DNA of 9,592 nt, from positions 1 through 9,592 of the forward strand of contig CAIXAY010000043.1 of NCBI GenBank assembly GCA_903917505.1, given 5' to 3'. The DNA is from an uncultured beta proteobacterium. GTDB taxonomy: Bacteria; Pseudomonadota; Gammaproteobacteria; Burkholderiales; Rhodocyclaceae. Position numbers and translations under genes: made by a program. Below the pieces are notes generated by a model that worked only from the letters and a program-made list of their open reading frames with translations, was not told the origin of the DNA and did no database searches. Shown piece by piece: positions 1 through 5,967 of the stretch (its first letter is position 1; every line of letters starts with the position of its first letter).

Positions 1-58
1 CCGTTTGCCGCAATTTTCAAAAGGGAAATTCTAGCCGATTTCGACCCCTCGTTGGCGG

Positions 59-64
59 TAAAAT
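59..64 (+). promoter_or_regulatory. possible -10 element upstream of nudJ
   Basis: TAAAAT resembles a sigma-70 -10 hexamer and lies about 30 bases before the nudJ start, in an AT-richer stretch of the 94-base leader. I could not find a convincing -35 at normal spacing, so this is a weak call. The upstream gene is outside the window, so nudJ could also be read from an earlier promoter. Confidence 0.22.
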
Positions 65-94
65 AGCCGCTTTGCGTTATCTGATAGCTCTGTC

Positions 95-541
95 ATGATC
101 TGGAAACCGCACGTCACCGTCGCTGCCGTGATCGAACGCGAAGGCAAGTTCCTGCTCGTCGAAGAAGAAACCGACGAGGGCGTCCGCTTCAACCAGCCGG
201 CCGGCCACCTCGAATGCCGCGAGGCGCTCTGCGATGCGGTGATCCGCGAGGTGCTCGAAGAGACCGCCTACACCTTCGTGCCACAGGCGCTGGTCGGCGT
301 CTATAACTGGCGCAACGAGGACAAGGACATCACTTATCTGCGTTTCGCCTTTGCCGGCGAGGTCACCGGGCACGATGCGGCGCGAGCGCTCGACGCCGGC
401 ATCATCGCCGCGCGCTGGCTCAGCGTGGACGAAATCCGCGCCCTCGCGGGCCGCCACCGCAGCCCGCTGATCCTGCGCTGCATCGAGGACTGGCAGGCCG
501 GACGCCGTTTTCCGCTCGACCTGATCGCGCATTTTTCATGA
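95..541 (+). CDS. nudJ: NudJ-type Nudix phosphatase
   Basis: This 148-residue protein is a Nudix hydrolase, which removes phosphate from nucleoside di/triphosphates or thiamine pyrophosphate-like substrates using Mg2+ in the cytoplasm. The Nudix box runs from G37 to about Y59: G37, five residues, E43, seven residues, R51-E52, then E55-E56. It carries Ala58 where the consensus has Gly. The N-terminal PHVTVAAV stretch, NQPAGHLE (33-40) and the C-terminal FPLDLI resemble E. coli NudJ (YmfB) as I recall it, and the length matches that family. In E. coli nudJ also lies directly upstream of mnmA, so the synteny supports the name. The ATG at 95 gives the expected N-terminus, although no strong Shine-Dalgarno is visible. 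The stop overlaps the next start as ATGA (538-541), which implies translational coupling. The exact substrate cannot be read from the sequence. Confidence 0.9.
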   Translation: MIWKPHVTVAAVIEREGKFLLVEEETDEGVRFNQPAGHLECREALCDAVIREVLEETAYTFVPQALVGVYNWRNEDKDITYLRFAFAGEVTGHDAARALDAGIIAARWLSVDEIRALAGRHRSPLILRCIEDWQAGRRFPLDLIAHFS

Positions 542-1101
542 ACTGGGCCGGCGGCCTCCTCATGCTCTGCGCGCTGACCGCCGCAGCCGACGAAAAGGTC
601 TCGATCTGCTACAACTACGGTTGTCATGCGCAGGCCGAGGTCGTCTATAGCGACGCGCAGTTGAACGAGATCGGCCTGCTCCTCGGCGGCGCGCAGGATG
701 CCGCGCAGGAGCGCGCGGTGCTCGGCGTCGCGATCGGCCGCCTGCTCGGCTGGGCCGGGGAGCAGTCGCCGATCAAGGCCGATCGCGGCGGCAACTACGC
801 CGACGACGGGGTGAACGGCAGAATGGATTGCATCGACCACTCGACGACCACGACGCGCCTCCTGCAGATGATCGAGCGGCGCGGCGGTCTGCGCTATCAC
901 CGCGTTCTGGAGCGCGTCAGGCGACGCTTCCTGATCTTCGAGCACTACTCGGCGCAGATCGAGGAAGTCGCGCCGGCGAAAGCCGGGGAGTTGCCCGGGC
1001 ACTACGTGGTCGATAGCTGGTTTTTTGATAATGGTCGGCCGGCGGCAGTGATGCCGCTGTTGCGCTGGCAATGGGGAGCGAGTCCGGATGTCGATGACTG
1101 A
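538..1101 (+). CDS. conserved-looking exported protein of unknown function, possible Cys/His/Asp hydrolase
   Basis: I do not recognise this 187-residue protein as a named family. Residues 1-17 are hydrophobic and end in AAA before D18, which fits a short signal peptide, although it lacks the usual early Lys/Arg. The mature part has two close cysteines (C24, C29, in CYNYGC), then a polar motif around 95-107 ([13 protein letters not shown], with C98 and H101), and a later HYVVDSWF block (H155, D159, W161). The order Cys, then His-x3-Asp-x-Trp is reminiscent of papain- or transglutaminase-like cysteine hydrolases, but that is inference from motif order only. The start overlaps the nudJ stop by ATGA and the end overlaps mnmA by 14 bases, so it is translated as part of this operon. 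There is no clear Shine-Dalgarno of its own, consistent with coupling to nudJ. Real-gene confidence is high and functional confidence is low. Confidence 0.8.
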   Translation: MNWAGGLLMLCALTAAADEKVSICYNYGCHAQAEVVYSDAQLNEIGLLLGGAQDAAQERAVLGVAIGRLLGWAGEQSPIKADRGGNYADDGVNGRMDCIDHSTTTTRLLQMIERRGGLRYHRVLERVRRRFLIFEHYSAQIEEVAPAKAGELPGHYVVDSWFFDNGRPAAVMPLLRWQWGASPDVDD

Positions 1102-2188
1102 GCGCGGGACCGTGGTGGTCGGTTTATCCGGCGGCGTCGATTCGGCGGTGGCGGCGCTGCTCCTGAAAGCGCAGGGCTGGAAGGTCGTCGGCCTGTTCAT
1201 GAAGAACTGGGAGGACGACGATGACGACGAGTACTGCTCGTCGCGCGAAGATCTGATCGACGTCATGAGCGTCGCCGACAAGATCGGCATCGACGTCGAG
1301 GTGGTCAATTTCGCCGCCGAATACAAGGAGCGCGTTTTCGCCGAATTCCTCCGGGAATACCAGGCCGGGCGCACGCCCAATCCCGACGTCCTATGCAATT
1401 CGGAAATCAAGTTTCGCGCCTTCCTCGAGCACGCCATGCAGATGGGCGCCGACAGGATCGCCACCGGCCATTACGCCGGCGTGCGGGAATTCCAGGGCGC
1501 TTTCCAGTTGCTCAAGGCCGAGGACGGCAGCAAGGACCAGAGCTATTTCCTGCACCGCCTGAACCAGCAGCAACTTGCCAAGACGCTGTTTCCGCTCGCC
1601 GACCTGTACAAGCGCGAGGTGCGCAAGATGGCCGAGGAAGCCGGCCTGCACGTTGCCGCCAAGAAGGATTCGACCGGCATCTGCTTCATCGGCGAGCGGC
1701 CGTTCAAGGAATTCCTGCTGCGTTACCTGCCGCGCGCCACGGGCGAGATCCGCTGCCTCGATGATGACAAGGTCATTGGCGAGCACGACGGCCTGGCCTT
1801 TCACACGATCGGCCAGCGCAAGGGCCTGCACATCGGTGGCACGAAGAAGTATGCCAAGGGCGGGGAGCACGACGCCTGGTTCGTCGCCGGCAAGGACATC
1901 GCCGCCAACGTCCTTTACGTCGTACAGGGACACGATCATCCGGCGCTGCTCGTCGAAGAGTTGCGCGCCGAGCAGCTGTCGTGGATTTCCGGCGAGATGC
2001 CGCACACCCACTGGGTCTACGGCGCCAAGACGCGCTACCGCCAGGCCGACGCGCCATGCGAGATCGAGACGGTCGATGCAGCGTCCTGCCTGATCAAATT
2101 CGCCGCGCCGCAGTGGGCGGTGACGCCGGGGCAATCGGCAGTGGTCTACGAGAGCCGGGTCTGCCTGGGTGGCGGGGTGATCGTTTGA
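1088..2188 (+). CDS. mnmA: tRNA-specific 2-thiouridylase MnmA
   Basis: MnmA thiolates the wobble uridine (U34) of tRNAs for Lys, Glu and Gln. It activates the base with ATP and receives persulfide sulfur from the Tus relay (IscS-TusA-TusBCD-TusE) in organisms that have it. The 366-residue length is normal. The PP-loop ATP site [10 protein letters not shown] is at 12-21. The catalytic pair is C103 in [12 protein letters not shown], with D100 just before it, and C199 in [10 protein letters not shown], matching the D99/C102/C199 set of E. coli. The acidic stretch [10 protein letters not shown] (41-50) and the TGHYA motif (126-130) are typical of the family. The later domain includes [14 protein letters not shown] (238-251), and the C-terminus has the expected beta-barrel region. 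ATG at 1088 is preferred over ATG 1094 because GGGGAG at 1073-1078 lies nine bases before it. It overlaps the upstream gene by 14 bases, and 24 bases separate it from the membrane protein that follows. Confidence 0.98.
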   Translation: MSMTERGTVVVGLSGGVDSAVAALLLKAQGWKVVGLFMKNWEDDDDDEYCSSREDLIDVMSVADKIGIDVEVVNFAAEYKERVFAEFLREYQAGRTPNPDVLCNSEIKFRAFLEHAMQMGADRIATGHYAGVREFQGAFQLLKAEDGSKDQSYFLHRLNQQQLAKTLFPLADLYKREVRKMAEEAGLHVAAKKDSTGICFIGERPFKEFLLRYLPRATGEIRCLDDDKVIGEHDGLAFHTIGQRKGLHIGGTKKYAKGGEHDAWFVAGKDIAANVLYVVQGHDHPALLVEELRAEQLSWISGEMPHTHWVYGAKTRYRQADAPCEIETVDAASCLIKFAAPQWAVTPGQSAVVYESRVCLGGGVIV

Positions 2189-2212
2189 AATTTGCCAAGA
2201 CCATGGCATAAC

Positions 2213-3136
2213 ATGCCGCCGAAACTGCCTCTGCGCGCCGTGCTGTGCAGCGTAGCGCTCGCCGCGCTCGGCTATCTCGGGCTGTCCCTGTGGGCCGGGT
2301 GGCGCGCGGTGCTGGCGGCGGTCGTTCAAGTCGGCCCGGCGGTGTTGATCGGACTGCTCGCGCTGTCGCTCAGCAATTACCTGCTGCGCTTCGTGCGCTG
2401 GTCGCGTTACCTTGCGCTGCTCGACGCGCCGGTCGCCTGGCGCATCAACCTGCCGGTTTATTTTTCCGGCTTCGCTCTGACCACCAGCCCGGGCAAGCTC
2501 GGCGAAATGCTGCGCTCGGTCCTGCTCAAGGCGCACGGCGTTCCGGCACCGGCCAGTGTCGCCGCTTTCTTCGCCGAGCGCTTCAGCGATCTCCTGTCCA
2601 TTCTTGTGCTGACCGCCGTCGGCCTGTGGGCCTACGCGCCGGCGCGGCCGGTGGTCGGGCTGGCCCTGGCCGCGGTGTTCGCTGCGCTGCTGCTCGTGCA
2701 ATGGACGCGCCTGATCGCGGCGATCGACCGTTGGGCCGCCGCGCGCGTTGAAAAATGGGCGAAGCTCATCGTGCACCTGTGCGACGTCGTCCTGCATTTT
2801 CGCCGTTGCTTTGGCCTCTCGGCGCTGGCCATGGGCTTGTGCATCGGCGTCGTCGCCTGGTTCGCCGAAGGCTTCGGCTTTTGGTGGCTGCTCGGCGCGC
2901 TCGGCAATGCCTTGCCGCTGCCGACGGCCGTCTTCATCTATGCCTTCGCCATGCTCATCGGCGGCCTGTCCTTCCTGCCGGGCGGGCTGGGCAGCAGCGA
3001 AGCGGTGATGATCGCGCTGCTCGCGGGCAACGGTTTTCCGGCCGCGGCGGCGGTCACGGCGACGCTGATCTGCCGGCTGGCCACGCTGTGGTTCGCGGTT
3101 GCGCTCGGCGCGGTGTTTCTGGCGAGGCAGCGCTGA
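2213..3136 (+). CDS. LPG-synthase-TM/UPF0104 family integral membrane protein, candidate lipid flippase
   Basis: This 307-residue protein is hydrophobic throughout, with about eight membrane segments (roughly 8-29, 41-62, 80-92, 124-142, 146-164, 203-226, 233-257 and 263-304 as one or two). It has the signatures I associate with the lysylphosphatidylglycerol synthase TM region family (PF03706, UPF0104, HpnL- and AglD-like): PGKLGEMLRSVLLK (93-106), AERFSDLL (121-128) and FLPGGLGSSEA (254-264). There is no soluble aminoacyl-transferase domain, so it is not an MprF synthase. Stand-alone members are often thought to move lipid-linked molecules across the inner membrane. It lies one base before dprE1 and is in line with dprE2, so a role in flipping polyprenyl-phosphoryl pentose is an attractive inference, not shown. 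ATG 2213 is chosen over an in-frame TTG at 2192, which would begin only three bases after the mnmA stop. The Shine-Dalgarno is weak. Confidence 0.88.
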   Translation: MPPKLPLRAVLCSVALAALGYLGLSLWAGWRAVLAAVVQVGPAVLIGLLALSLSNYLLRFVRWSRYLALLDAPVAWRINLPVYFSGFALTTSPGKLGEMLRSVLLKAHGVPAPASVAAFFAERFSDLLSILVLTAVGLWAYAPARPVVGLALAAVFAALLLVQWTRLIAAIDRWAAARVEKWAKLIVHLCDVVLHFRRCFGLSALAMGLCIGVVAWFAEGFGFWWLLGALGNALPLPTAVFIYAFAMLIGGLSFLPGGLGSSEAVMIALLAGNGFPAAAAVTATLICRLATLWFAVALGAVFLARQR

Positions 3137-3137
3137 T

Positions 3138-4430
3138 ATGCTGAAGTCATGGGGGCAGCTGCCGGCGCGAGCGGCGCGTGAAGAGCGCTGGTGGGCCGAC
3201 CGTGCTGCGGCGCTGCCTTCGACCGGCAGCACGCTGCTCGCTTACGGCAACGGGCGCAGTTATGGCGACCTGTGCCTGAACAGCGATGCGACGCTGCTGC
3301 ATACGCGCGGCATGGATCGCTTCATCGCCTTCGATCCGGCCAGCGGCGTCCTGCGCTGCGAGGCCGGCGTCCTGCTCTCGGAAATTCTCGCGCTCTTCGT
3401 GCCGCGCGGCTGGTTCCTGCCGGTGACGCCGGGGACTTGCCATGTCACGCTCGGCGGCGCCGTCGCCAGCGATGTGCACGGCAAGAACCATCATCGCGCC
3501 GGCAGCTTCGGGTGTCACGTGCGCTGCTTCGAACTGCTGCGTTCGGACGGGACGCGCCGTCTTTGCTCAGGCCAGGAGAACGCCGAGTGGTTCGCCGCGA
3601 CCATCGGCGGTCTGGGCCTTACCGGCCTGATCACCTGGGTCGAGATCGAACTCAAGGCGATCGCCGGCACCGGCATCGCCGTCGACAACTCGCGCTTCGA
3701 GGGGCTCGACGAGTTTTTCGCGATCAACGCGGCAGCCGAGGCCGGGCACGAATACACGGTGGCCTGGATAGACTGCCTGGCGGCGACGCCGCGCGGCATC
3801 CTGATGGCCGGCGACCACGCCGCGCCCGACGGGGCGGCGGAGGGTTCGCGTGCGCCGCGCGCGCCTTTGCGCCTGCCCCTGGCGCCGCCGAATCTGCCGG
3901 TTTCCCTGATCAACGAGTTGTCGCTGCGCGCCTTCAATCAGCTCTATTACCATCGCCGCCTGCCGGCGCGATCGCTCGTGCACTACCTGCCCTTCTTCTA
4001 CCCGCTCGACAGCATCGCGCACTGGAACCGCCTCTACGGGCGGCGCGGTTTCTTTCAGTACCAGTTCGTCTTGCCGCTGGCCGAGCGCGCGGCGCTCGCC
4101 GAGATCCTGCGCGACATCGCGGCGAGCGGCCAGGGCTCGTTTCTCGCCGTGCTGAAAACCTTCGGCGCGGCGACCAGCCCAGGCCTGCTCTCCTTCCCGA
4201 TGCCGGGCGTGACGCTGGCCCTGGATTTTCCGAATCACGGGGCGGCCACGCTGGCGCTGTTCGATCGTCTCGACGCCATCGTCGGCGCGGCCGGCGGGCG
4301 GCTTTATGCGGCCAAGGATGCGCGCATGAGCGGCGAATTTTTCCGGCGCAGCAATCCGCGCCTCGATGAATTTCTTCCGTACATCGATCCGCAGTTTTCG
4401 TCGGATTTCGCGCGCCGCGTCATGCCGTGA
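3138..4430 (+). CDS. dprE1: DprE1-type FAD-dependent oxidase (polyprenyl-phosphoryl-beta-D-ribose 2'-oxidase homologue)
   Basis: In mycobacteria DprE1 oxidises C2' of decaprenyl-phosphoryl ribose to a keto intermediate, which DprE2 then reduces to give decaprenyl-phosphoryl arabinose. This 430-residue protein has the FAD-binding-4 (VAO-type) fold with family motifs: YGNGRSYGD (36-44), PVTPGT (95-100), then GGAVASDVHGKNHH (106-119) followed by AGSFG (121-125), and WFAATIGGLGLTG (151-163). The C-terminal part has SFPMPGVTLALDFP (352-365) and GGRLYAAKDAR (386-396), with K393 matching Lys418 of the M. tuberculosis enzyme. Ala361 sits where that enzyme has Cys387, the benzothiazinone target. ATG 3138 is preferred: it follows the upstream stop by one base and has GAGG at 3124-3127. 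An in-frame extension to 3099 would overlap the membrane gene and read nothing conserved. The lipid carrier and sugar here are inferred by homology; an alditol-oxidase role is less likely. Confidence 0.9.
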   Translation: MLKSWGQLPARAAREERWWADRAAALPSTGSTLLAYGNGRSYGDLCLNSDATLLHTRGMDRFIAFDPASGVLRCEAGVLLSEILALFVPRGWFLPVTPGTCHVTLGGAVASDVHGKNHHRAGSFGCHVRCFELLRSDGTRRLCSGQENAEWFAATIGGLGLTGLITWVEIELKAIAGTGIAVDNSRFEGLDEFFAINAAAEAGHEYTVAWIDCLAATPRGILMAGDHAAPDGAAEGSRAPRAPLRLPLAPPNLPVSLINELSLRAFNQLYYHRRLPARSLVHYLPFFYPLDSIAHWNRLYGRRGFFQYQFVLPLAERAALAEILRDIAASGQGSFLAVLKTFGAATSPGLLSFPMPGVTLALDFPNHGAATLALFDRLDAIVGAAGGRLYAAKDARMSGEFFRRSNPRLDEFLPYIDPQFSSDFARRVMP

Positions 4431-4447
4431 ATTCAAACGAAATTGAC

Positions 4448-4518
4448 CACGAAGAAGACGAAGAAGAATCCATGATTTATGCTAATGATCTTGCTTCGCG
4501 CCCTTCGTGTTCTTCGTG
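4448..4518. repeat. imperfect inverted repeat between dprE1 and dprE2
   Basis: The left arm CACGAAGAAGACGAAG (4448-4463) and the right arm CTTCGTGTTCTTCGTG (4503-4518) are complementary at 15 of 16 positions, around a 39-base AT-richer centre. The arms resemble the dispersed CCACGAAG-type purine/pyrimidine repeat that I recall from intergenic regions of several bacterial genomes. It fills most of the 109-base gap between two genes that are usually very close. It could form an RNA hairpin in the operon mRNA. Spurious short frames arise in it, but the dprE2 start lies after it. Confidence 0.75.
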
Positions 4519-4527
4519 CTTGGCCAA

Positions 4528-4532
4528 AGAGG
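4528..4532 (+). promoter_or_regulatory. ribosome binding site of dprE2
   Basis: AGAGG lies seven bases before ATG 4540. It decides the start against an in-frame GTG at 4507 that falls inside the right arm of the inverted repeat and would add eleven non-conserved residues. Confidence 0.7.
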
Positions 4533-4539
4533 TTTCACA

Positions 4540-5277
4540 ATGCAAAAGATACTGATCATCGGTGCGACCTCGGCGATCGCCGAAGCGACGGCGCGCATCT
4601 GGGCGGCGCGCGGCGACGCGCTGTTCCTGGTCGGGCGGCGCAGCGAGCGCCTGGCCGTGATTGCCGCCGACCTGCGCGTGCGCGGCGCCGCTTCAGTCGC
4701 TTGCCACACGCTCGATGCCTGCGACCGCGGCGCGCACGCGGCGATGTTCGCGGCGGCTGCCGCGGCGATGGGCGGCATCGATGTCGCGCTGATTGCGCAC
4801 GGTTCGCTGCCTGATCAGAAAGCCTGCGAAGCCTCGGTCGACAGTACGCTGGCGGAAATCGACACCAACGCGCTGTCGGTCATCGCGCTGGCGACGCGCC
4901 TGGGGGAGATCTTCGAGCAGCAGGGCAGGGGCACGCTGGCGGTGATCGGCTCGGTGGCCGGCGACCGCGGCCGCCAGAGCAACTATGTTTACGGAGCGGC
5001 CAAGGGCATGGTCGGCATTTTCCTGCAAGGCCTGCGCAACCGGCTTGCCAAGCGCGGCGTGCAGGTGTTGACCATCAAGCCGGGTTTTGTCGATACGCCG
5101 ATGACGTCAGCATTTACGAAAAATGCGCTGTGGGCGAAACCCGAAGTCATCGCCCGCGGCATCGTGCGGGCCATCGATACGCGGCGCGACGAAATCTACC
5201 TGCCGGGATTCTGGCGCGCCATCATGCTGCTCGTCCGGCATATCCCGGAGCGCTTGTTCAAACGGCTTGCGCTCTGA
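4540..5277 (+). CDS. dprE2: DprE2-type short-chain dehydrogenase (keto-intermediate reductase homologue)
   Basis: This 245-residue SDR would use NAD(P)H to reduce the 2'-keto sugar produced by its DprE1 partner. The N-terminal nucleotide-binding stretch is ILIIGATSAIAEATAR (4-19), a variant of the usual Gly-rich loop in which Ala14 replaces a glycine. The catalytic set is N110, S138, Y151 and K155 (GSVAG, then NYVYGAAKG). PGFVDTPMT (181-189) follows the active site as in classical SDRs. The C-terminus (about 216-245), with a Trp/Phe-rich segment and VRHIPERLFKRL (232-243), closely resembles the end of M. tuberculosis DprE2 as I recall it and may sit on the membrane surface. Position right after dprE1 supports the pairing. 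A general SDR with another substrate remains possible but is less likely given the neighbour. Its stop directly abuts the stop of the gene on the opposite strand. Confidence 0.88.
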   Translation: MQKILIIGATSAIAEATARIWAARGDALFLVGRRSERLAVIAADLRVRGAASVACHTLDACDRGAHAAMFAAAAAAMGGIDVALIAHGSLPDQKACEASVDSTLAEIDTNALSVIALATRLGEIFEQQGRGTLAVIGSVAGDRGRQSNYVYGAAKGMVGIFLQGLRNRLAKRGVQVLTIKPGFVDTPMTSAFTKNALWAKPEVIARGIVRAIDTRRDEIYLPGFWRAIMLLVRHIPERLFKRLAL

Positions 5278-5664
5278 CTAGCCGTAATTGACCGGATGCC
5301 CGGTCAGCCAGTGCTTGTCGCGCGCGCGGCCGATGCGCTTGCCCGCGCCGTGGGCCATCGCCGAGGTCAGGGGACGCGTCTTCCAGAGGAAGGCGCCGCC
5401 GAAACCGATCACCGCACCGAGCAGGCTGCCGGCCAGGACGCCACGCGCCGGCTTGCGCTCGTCGGTCAGAACGCCGAACAGGGCGCCGGCGACGGCGCCT
5501 ATCGTCGCCGCCTGCCAAGCCTGCTGCGCTGCGACGCGGACGATCGCGCGCTGCTTCGCCGACGCCTGCACCGTCTTGCGCCCTTCCTTGGCGCCTTCCA
5601 GGCCCGATTCGACGAGTTCCTTGCCGTAAGCGAGATTCGTCTTGATTTTTTCGGAAATGCTCAT
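5278..5664 (-). CDS. small glycine-rich (glycine-zipper-like) membrane protein, function unknown
   Basis: This is a 128-residue protein. Residues 1-48 are charged and probably helical (many Lys/Glu, with an amphipathic look). Two hydrophobic, small-residue-rich segments follow at about 51-66 (ATIGAVAGALFG) and 75-94 (GVLAGSLLGAVIGFGG), with repeated small-xxx-small spacing like glycine-zipper membrane proteins. A basic tail follows (GKRIGRARDKHWLTG, 108-122). I recognise no named family. The start is set by AGGAG nine bases upstream; a longer in-frame reading to 5805 has an Arg-rich, unconserved-looking extension and is rejected. It is transcribed alone towards dprE2 and away from livK. Possible roles, such as a stress-related or envelope-associated membrane protein, are speculation. 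Confidence 0.75.
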   Translation of the reverse strand: MSISEKIKTNLAYGKELVESGLEGAKEGRKTVQASAKQRAIVRVAAQQAWQAATIGAVAGALFGVLTDERKPARGVLAGSLLGAVIGFGGAFLWKTRPLTSAMAHGAGKRIGRARDKHWLTGHPVNYG

Positions 5665-5673
5665 TTCGTGATG

Positions 5674-5678
5674 CTCCT
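5674..5678 (-). promoter_or_regulatory. ribosome binding site of the minus-strand membrane protein gene
   Basis: On the minus strand this reads AGGAG and lies nine bases before the ATG at 5664-5662. It is the strongest Shine-Dalgarno near this gene and fixes the start. Confidence 0.7.
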
Positions 5679-5904
5679 GTACATAGCGTAAAAAACGGGT
5701 GCCCATTCCGCACACACTTCGCACCGCAAGGCGGAAGGTCCTTGCCGGCCGCAGCGCCTGCAAACGCCTGACCGAAGCTGCCCTTGACCCGCTACCGTGA
5801 ATCATAGCGAAAAATCAGCCGCCGCGCTCAAAACCGTGCGCGGGCAAGCGCCTTGCGCCGATGAAAAAGTGCGGACAGCGCTCGGTTTGGCGCGCTTGAA
5901 CGGT

Positions 5905-5910
5905 TAGAAT
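5905..5910 (+). promoter_or_regulatory. possible -10 element of the liv operon
   Basis: TAGAAT, in the context GGTTAGAATATG, is a good sigma-70 -10 match and lies 57 bases before the chosen livK start, leaving room for a short leader. No clear -35 occurs at 16-18 bases, so an activator could be needed or the call may be wrong. Confidence 0.35.
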
Positions 5911-5955
5911 ATGCGCTGTTTGCCGTCGCGTCCGTCGTGTGTCCACCAAAAAACC

Positions 5956-5961
5956 AAGGAG
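5956..5961 (+). promoter_or_regulatory. ribosome binding site of livK
   Basis: AAGGAG lies six bases before ATG 5968 and three bases before ATG 5965. The spacing favours 5968. An in-frame ATG at 5911 would start directly behind the -10-like element and would place 19 extra residues before the signal peptide. Confidence 0.75.
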
Positions 5962-5967
5962 AAAATG

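Larger units (their letters stand above)
5665..5967. other. divergent intergenic region between the small membrane protein gene and livK
   Basis: This 303-base stretch must hold the promoters of both flanking genes. I see no convincing gene in it. Short inverted repeats are present: GCAAGG (5726-5731) with CCTTGC (5740-5745), enclosing an AAGGTCCTT palindrome (5735-5743), and GCAAG (5844-5848) with CTTGC (5852-5856). These could be operator sites or small hairpins, but they are short for GC-rich DNA. The last 60 bases hold the probable livK leader. Confidence 0.6.

Noticed and set aside
334..1464. 376-codon open frame on the minus strand across nudJ, the hypothetical gene and mnmA
   Set aside because: It is antisense to three overlapping genes, two of them certain, and its composition is that of a shadow frame.
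1391..3232. 613-codon open frame on the minus strand opposite mnmA and the membrane protein gene
   Set aside because: It is Arg/Gln/Glu/His-rich low-complexity sequence without recognisable motifs, it lies opposite two clear genes, and GC-rich codon bias produces such frames.
3191..4369. 392-codon frame inside dprE1
   Set aside because: It is an out-of-frame, Arg-rich reading of the dprE1 coding region. The dprE1 frame holds all the conserved FAD-enzyme motifs.
4431..4539. insertion sequence or CRISPR-like array between dprE1 and dprE2
   Set aside because: There are only two inverted arms and no transposase, no direct repeats with spacers, and no target duplication that I can see.
4479..4814. 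111-codon frame starting inside the dprE1-dprE2 inverted repeat
   Set aside because: It continues through the first part of dprE2 in another frame as Arg-rich sequence and has no ribosome binding site.
5911..5967. longer livK start at ATG 5911
   Set aside because: It sits directly behind the -10-like TAGAAT, has no ribosome binding site, and places non-conserved residues before a normal signal peptide.
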